A stretch of DNA of 33,836 nucleotides from Mesostigma viride. Lineage: Eukaryota > Streptophyta > Mesostigmatophyceae > Mesostigmatales > Mesostigmataceae. Within the stretch, counting starts at the first letter, position 1, and each line of letters begins with the position of its first letter. The notes under the pieces were generated by a model. It worked only from the letters and a program-made list of their open reading frames with translations. It did no database searches and had not been told where the DNA came from. Shown piece by piece: positions 28,933-33,836 of this stretch. Location of the stretch: the NCBI GenBank assembly GCA_009746045.1, contig RPFO01001372.1, forward strand, positions 1 through 33,836. Reading direction: 5' to 3'. The translations under genes were made by a program, and so were the position numbers.

Positions 28933-29074
28933 CGCAAAAAAGGACAAAAACAAACCCACCTAGCTAAGGTCGGCCTCTTTTCTTTTCACGAGGGCGGCGA
29001 CAGCAAGCCAGGGGAAACGAACCTCTGGTTTGACGAACCTGTACTGTCGGAGCCATTTTTGGCCCTGAGCAGCA
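28933..29074 (+). other. 5' leader of the DIRS-type element
   Basis: About 140 bp between the visible A1 repeat and ORF1. No clear motif. Part of it may still belong to A1, since the repeat's inner end cannot be set. Confidence 0.4.
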
Positions 29075-30129
29075 ATGCCGAAGGGGCGCAAAGCTACAGG
29101 AGGGCAGGCAGCGCGCGGGGAGGACGGGACGCCCACACCGCGGGCTGCTGCCGCCAGTCACGCGCCAGTCGCCTTCAGCGCCAAAAAGAAGCAGCTCGCC
29201 ACTCTGCTCGCCAAGTGCATCAGCCCCGCAGAGGCGGTGGGGGCAGTCGAGCAGGTCTTCGGTGCCGAGGACTGGGTGACGGACGCCAGCTCGTGGAGCT
29301 CGAGCCAGCTGAAGTCTGTCGTGCAGTTGCTGGCCGATCACGTTGATGTTGGCGACGTGTTGGACGCACGTGACCCAAACGGAACGTTGGTGGCAAAACT
29401 GCTGGCCGTGGCAGATCTCGCGGCGGACGAGGAGGAGGATCAGGCGCTGCCACCAACGACACCTGCGCAGCGAAAAATGGCCAAGCCGAAAGGCGCGGCC
29501 AAGGTTTCGGCAGGTGGGGGGGCTGTCGGAAAGGAAATGAGGGCGAGGTTGGCGACATTCGTTGGGGCACCTCCGGAAACCGAAAATCAGGACGACGAGG
29601 AGGACGAGGAGGGGGAGGTCGCAGCCGAGAAATTCATGCAAGGTTTGAAGGCAGCGCTGGGAGGAATGGAGGGGGCGGGAAGCCACTTCAAGGCCTCGAA
29701 AGGGGTGGCGCTGCCAAGCCGAGCCAAGAGCGTGAAATATCGGATTTCGGAGCGGGTGCTGCCGGGGGTGTTGGAGGACGCCAGCGACAATGGGATGGGA
29801 ATCCGGTCGTGGGTCATGACGGTAAAGCCTGGAAATTGGCGGAACATGGAGAACAGGAAAATTGTCATGAACATTGCATTGGCCATGGACACCCTTCTCA
29901 AGGAGCTGGGCTCAGCAGCCGGGGAGCTTGTGGGCATGGAGTACCTAATGAGGGTGGTGGCGGCCTTGCTGCAGGTGGAGGGGCAAGGAGGGGGGGGTGG
30001 AAGGTGGCCAGCCACCTCCTGCCATTGGGGGAGGAGGCTGCACTGTCAGCCACCCCGGCTGTCAAGGCAGCTCTCCAAACTGCCATCCTCTTGGACAAGC
30101 TCAGCAAGGCTCAACAAGTAGGGAAATAG
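29075..30129 (+). CDS. DIRS-type ORF1, gag-like protein
   Basis: It starts ATG at 29075 (MPKGRKATGGQAARGEDG). A helical segment follows (KKKQLATLLAKCISPAEAVG, AVEQVFGAEDWV), then a Lys/Ala-rich and an acidic linker (QDDEEDEEGE). Near the end is a conserved-looking part (YRISERVLPGVLEDASDNGM, SWVMTVKPGNWRNMENRKI). At a G7-G8 run (29990-29997) the frame as read goes to nonsense. The alternative frame continues sensibly as WKVASHLLPLGEEAALSATP and ends QQVGK, stop at 30127-30129. This is probably a homopolymer error. No zinc knuckle is visible. Its role is presumed to be packaging of the element RNA. Confidence 0.65.
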
Positions 30130-32288
30130 AATCCCAGCGGGACCGCTCCCTTTTCCCGCTGCCATACCCACTTAGGCCAGCGTACACCGCGTGGGGCAGG
30201 GTGAGATCGGCACGCCGGCGACAGCGTGCCACGCGCCGCCACCGCGAGTACACACTGCAATGCAAGGTAGTGCGTTGGCTTAATTGGCTGTGGGGAGGGG
30301 GGCAAGACCCTCCTCCTAACCCTAGAGGGGCGTGCTCTAAGGGGAGGGAGGAGGCCCTTGCGAGGGTCAAGAGGCACTGCACCTGGCACAGTCGCCGCGT
30401 AGGGGGCGTTGCGACAGGCCAGGAGCAAGAAGGTGCTGATGCAATATATGGGAAGCAGAATAAGTATGAACAACTGCGCGCGGACGCGGTGAGTCTACCA
30501 AAGGCGGAGGTGGCGGGGAAGGCACGGCTGCTCGACCTGTTGGCTATGCGGCCGAGCTGGCGGGAGATATATGCCAGCGAAGAGAACTGCATCAAGCCAG
30601 CGGTCGTGGCGAGCGCAAAGTATTGGAATGTGCCCAAGCCCAGCCGGGGATGCTCCATGGCTGAATGGGGCAAGCTCATGAGCCGGGCAGCGGGCGTGGG
30701 CATGGTGGCGTTCCGGGAGAGGCGGCCCAAGTGGGTGGATGGCTGCTTTGGAGTGGCCAAGGGGGTGGGTGAGCTTCGGTTCATCGTCAACAGGAAGCTG
30801 GGCAACCTGCTGTGGGTGGACCCCCCCAAGATCCTGCTACCCCACCTGGGCATCCTCGTGGAGGTCTACATCAAAGGCTGGTGCTACTGCGCCAAGAGCG
30901 ACCTCGTGTCATACTACTATTCCATCGAGGTGCCCGAGTGGTGGTGGGACTACCAAGGGCTTCCTAGTGTGTGGTCGACTAGCGTAGGTCTGGCAGGGCC
31001 CAGGCGGAAGGTGTGGCCCGTGCTCAAGGTGCTGGCCATGGGACATTCCCATGCGGTGGCGCTGGGGGAGGCCATCCATGAGATGGTGCTCTACATGACC
31101 GGTGCCCTGGATCCGAGGCGCCAGGTCAACTACCTCTCAAGCGCAGGTGAGCTCACCTTGGTGCGCGACGAGTGTGGCCAGCCACTGCGCTTGGCCATCG
31201 AGTACAAGGAGGAGCGCGCCGGGGAGCTTCAGATTGACCTGGAAAACCCCCCTGCCCCCATGCTGTCCATCACCATTGATGACTTGGTGGCCAGCAACGG
31301 GCGGACCTGCGAGGCGGTGAACCAGCTCATCACGCGCGCTATTGAGGAAGGCTACCTCCCTAACAACCTTGTGCCGTCTAAGGAGAAGACTAAGATGGCG
31401 AGCCTGGAAGGGGACGAGCTAGAAGCCCTAGGGGTGGTGCACCGACGGAACGGCGTGCTGGAACCAACGGTCAAGCAGCTCAACCTTGTGATCGCCCACA
31501 CGCAGGCTATACTCACTCGAGGCCGAGCTACGGCCGAGGGGCTGGCTGCCGTCTTGGGGCGGTGGTTGTGGCTGCAGATGTTAAGCCGCAGCTGCTTGTC
31601 CATTTGGCAGCAATGTTTCAAATTCATCAGCCTGCAAGGGTGGGGGCAGCGATCCTGGGTGCTGTGGGCCGGGGTGCGGGAGGAGTTAGAGTGTGCCCTG
31701 GCCTTGGCTCCCATGCTAAGGGTTGACCGAAGCGCACCTTTGGCCCGTGAGGTGGTTGCATCTGACGCGTCCACCTACGGGCAAGGTGTCGTGTACGCAA
31801 CCATGGAGCCGGGCGATGTGACGGAGCTGGCGAGGGCACGAGAGGTGCGGGGGTACCCGACTTTGCTCATACCAAGTGAGGTGGCCTACGCTGGCCCTAG
31901 GCCACTGAGCGCGCGGGCGCAACAAGCAATCACTAGCCAGCAATGGCGGGTTGGGGTCCGGAGTCGTTGGCGGGATCCGGGGATGCACATCAACGAGAAG
32001 GAGGTGCGGGCTGCAGTGAAGGGCGTGGAGAGGAGTGCGCGCAGCTTGGCAAACCGAGGCAAGCGGGTGGTGAGGTTGGTGGACTCCACCGCGGCGTTGG
32101 GCTGCTTGGCTAAGGGGCGGTCCTCATCCCACAAGCTCAACAAGCAGTGCCGCCGCTTGTGCGCGCTGACCCTCGCCACGGGAGTCGTTCCCAGTGGGTG
32201 TGGACGCCGAGTGCACTTCAACCAGCCGATGGCGTTTCTCGCGGCCAATCCATGGCGACTTTCTTGGCAGGCTGGGTGCGCGACCTGA
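30130..32288 (+). CDS. DIRS-type ORF2, reverse transcriptase and RNase H
   Basis: The RT landmarks are in order: ELRFIVNRKLGNLLWV (motif 2), AKSDLVSYYYS with Asp codon 30900-30902 (motif A), MGHSHAVALGEAIHE (motif B), and ITIDDLVA with Asp codons 31278-31283 (motif C; IDD in place of YxDD). RNase H follows: VVASDASTYGQGVVYA (Asp 31764-31766), HINEKEVRAA and VRLVDSTAALGCLA. The frame is open from 29997, but its first part overlaps the ORF1 end. No good early ATG exists, so the start is uncertain. The RNase H end (WTPSALQPADGVSRG) is in the next frame, shared with the recombinase ORF. The join near 32190 therefore involves a frameshift or an assembly indel. Confidence 0.8.
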
Positions 32289-33250
32289 CCGCGGAAGGCA
32301 TCCATCCTAACCCGGGGCCCCCTGCACCTGTTAGCTACCTTCCATTGCTAGAGGGGAAAGTAAAGCCGGCTACTTTGCTGGCCTACCGTCGTGGTCTTGA
32401 TTCCCTCTTGACTTGGTGGGAGGCTGGTGGGCGGGCGGACGGGTCATCGTCACGAGCTGACACCCTTGAGGAGACATTTTGTGCGTATGTCGCCTGGGCT
32501 CATTTTCGGGGGTACAGCCGCCAAGTGTGTGTCAATGCCTTGATGGGGTTGCAACTTTATTATCCCGGTATGGTGAAGCGGTGGGACTTGGCCCGTGGCG
32601 TCCTCGCTGGGTGGAAAACACTTGTGCCCCCCCGTGCCCCTCCTCCCATTCCATGGGAGGCGGCGTTTGCACTTGCCAGCACGATGGTCATGCAAGGTCA
32701 GCGCCTTGCGGGCCTGCTGGTTGTCATCGTGTTCCGCCATTACCTGCGAATCTCGGAGGCGCTGAACCTCCGTGTTGGCCATGTGCGCCTCCAGCCTGAC
32801 GTTCGGCTTGGGCCGGCTCAACGGGGCGCCCTACTGCTGAGGTCTACCAAGACCTCTAAGGGCAAGACTCAGTCAGTGGTGGTAGAAGATGTGATGTCTG
32901 AAACCATCCTCCGTCACTGCATCGCGGGTAAGCACGCTTGGGAGGCCGTGTTCCCTTTCACCTACCCGCAATTCCGGCGCATTTGGCAGGCTGCGAGTCA
33001 GGCCTTGGGGGTCGCCCAGATTTTCACCATTCACGGGCTGCGGCATGGAGGTGCCACTCACGATTTCCTCGCGGGTCGCAGCATGGGGGACATCCAGGGC
33101 CGGGGGCGCTGGCTTAGCAGCTCCACGGTTGCCCATTATGTGGGCTTGCACCGCAGTTTGGAGGTGCAGCTGCCTGAGGTTATTCTTCGGGCCATGGCCG
33201 CCTGCCCCCCTCGGGCCTGGCGGGCTATTTTGAAATTGCCCTCCACCTAA
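32252..33250 (+). CDS. DIRS-type ORF3, tyrosine recombinase
   Basis: The catalytic set is complete: Arg in HYLRISEALNL (32747-32749), His and Arg in IHGLRHGGATH (33032-33034, 33041-33043), Trp in the GRGRW position (33110-33112) and the nucleophile Tyr in VAHYVGLH (33137-33139). The enzyme would join circular DNA copies into the genome without target duplication. I start at ATG 32252 (MATFLAGWVRDL). The frame is open further upstream and contains the RNase H end there. Just after the start, GIHPNPGP (32297-32320) resembles a 2A-type ribosome-skipping motif. The protein ends LKLPST with a TAA. Confidence 0.85.
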   Translation: MATFLAGWVRDLTAEGIHPNPGPPAPVSYLPLLEGKVKPATLLAYRRGLDSLLTWWEAGGRADGSSSRADTLEETFCAYVAWAHFRGYSRQVCVNALMGLQLYYPGMVKRWDLARGVLAGWKTLVPPRAPPPIPWEAAFALASTMVMQGQRLAGLLVVIVFRHYLRISEALNLRVGHVRLQPDVRLGPAQRGALLLRSTKTSKGKTQSVVVEDVMSETILRHCIAGKHAWEAVFPFTYPQFRRIWQAASQALGVAQIFTIHGLRHGGATHDFLAGRSMGDIQGRGRWLSSSTVAHYVGLHRSLEVQLPEVILRAMAACPPRAWRAILKLPST

Positions 33251-33455
33251 TTTGGTTGTTCATTTCTCTGTCATTATGCTAGGTTCTTTGCCCCTGGCAT
33301 GGATCGCCAGGGAGGGATATAAGGGTAAGGCTAGCCTTTGCCAAGCAATAAGTGTTCCCATGAGCATCGGCGGCCGGGATGTGGCCTGCCTTTTGTATGT
33401 GCTCCACTCATTGTTTTAATAAAGAGTCTGGTTACCCTGGAGTTCCACGGTTAAT
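33251..33455 (+). other. 3' region (B1) of the DIRS-type element with poly(A) signal
   Basis: Noncoding. It contains a hairpin CCCTGGC-ATGGATC-GCCAGGG (33292-33312) and AATAAA at about 33418-33423, a likely polyadenylation signal placed before the right repeat. In split-direct-repeat elements this is where B1 lies. Its second copy B2 would be outside the window. Confidence 0.55.
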
Positions 33456-33836
33456 AGAATCGTGGTTCTCTGAACATAGTTTCTTTATAGTGAGATGGAA
33501 GGGTAGCCGCTATAGCTAGGTTATTGGGTTCACGTGACATACCTTTTGAGGCCGGTGCGGCCTGATCCGGATCAGTCGTGGCCAAAGCTTTGGCCAGTTT
33601 TTCTTGGCCAGGTGGCAGGAGCTACGTTGAGATATAAACCTGCCACTGTCTAGGTTTCTTGGCTCATGGCGTAGTGATTAACTAGATCTAGATTCTTTCT
33701 CTCACGCAATATGTGACCTAATAGCCCCGGCAGCCTTACGTAAGCTGCCGGCAATTAGAACGCCACATTGCGTCATTTGTTCAGACGCAACATTTGCGTG
33801 GCGAAAAAATGCCGTCCGGGCCAAGGCCGCATGACA
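33456..33836 (+). repeat. Right direct repeat (A2), cut by window end
   Basis: Exact copy of 28552-28932. In split-direct-repeat elements this position holds A2, followed by B2. It could equally be the start of a second, tandem element, which the window cannot exclude. Confidence 0.9.

Larger units (their letters stand above)
28552..33836 (+). mobile_element. DIRS/PAT/Ngaro-type tyrosine-recombinase retrotransposon (right end beyond window)
   Basis: It has a gag-like ORF, then RT-RNase H, then tyrosine recombinase. It is flanked by direct repeats starting AGAATCGTGGTTCTCTG at 28552 and 33456. Lack of an integrase, a tyrosine recombinase at the 3' end and non-LTR direct repeats define this order. 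I see no DAM-type methyltransferase, which favours the PAT/Ngaro split-direct-repeat type over classical DIRS1. The right repeat continues past the window, so the final B2 part is not seen. It abuts the 5' side of the gypsy element, consistent with nested insertion. Confidence 0.85.

Overview
The window is nuclear DNA of a eukaryote, made almost entirely of three mobile elements. GT-AG introns, a chromodomain Ty3/gypsy integrase, a tyrosine-recombinase (DIRS/PAT/Ngaro-type) retrotransposon and long minisatellites all exclude a prokaryote. A green-lineage alga or related protist fits the GC-rich exons and this mix of elements, but I cannot name the organism. No host gene is recognisable. All functional names below are read from motifs; no database was searched.

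Region 1 (1-667) is repetitive flank: a purine tract, a TTAA microsatellite and two copies of a short host repeat. Region 2 (668-20202) is the main discovery: a giant, 19.5-kb DNA transposon. It has terminal inverted repeats of about 64-73 bp and a 4-bp target duplication (AACA). A near-identical unoccupied copy of the target lies just upstream, at 482-540. Its layout is roughly symmetric. A very large multi-exon gene (962-9453, minus strand) and a three-exon DDE-type transposase-like gene (14775-18496, plus strand) diverge from a central block of about 5 kb. In that block two related 30-bp minisatellites meet head-to-head at about 10994. A small cargo ORF lies at 19317-19754. A 22-bp palindrome (half-site GGGTCTCGCTG followed by its reverse complement) occurs about 26 times inside this element. 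It is confined to introns and intergenic DNA, and I saw none outside the element. It could be a transposase or regulator binding site.

Region 3 (20203-21068) is flank with a 142-bp tandem duplication. Region 4 (21069-28551) is a minus-strand Ty3/gypsy chromovirus: 3' LTR, polypurine tract, an extra third ORF in the env position, integrase with chromodomain, RNase H and gag. It has lost protease and reverse transcriptase by internal deletion and carries frameshifts. A small ORF with an RNase H hybrid-binding-like domain lies upstream of gag.

Region 5 (28552-33836, running off the window) is a plus-strand DIRS/PAT/Ngaro-type element: a gag-like ORF, RT-RNase H and a tyrosine recombinase. Its flanking direct repeats are identical over all 381 bp visible, so it is young. 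It appears to sit in the 5' part of the gypsy element, which would explain why no 5' LTR is visible.

Many reading frames break at or near homopolymers, including one in the young DIRS-type element. Some of these breaks are therefore probably assembly errors rather than true decay.
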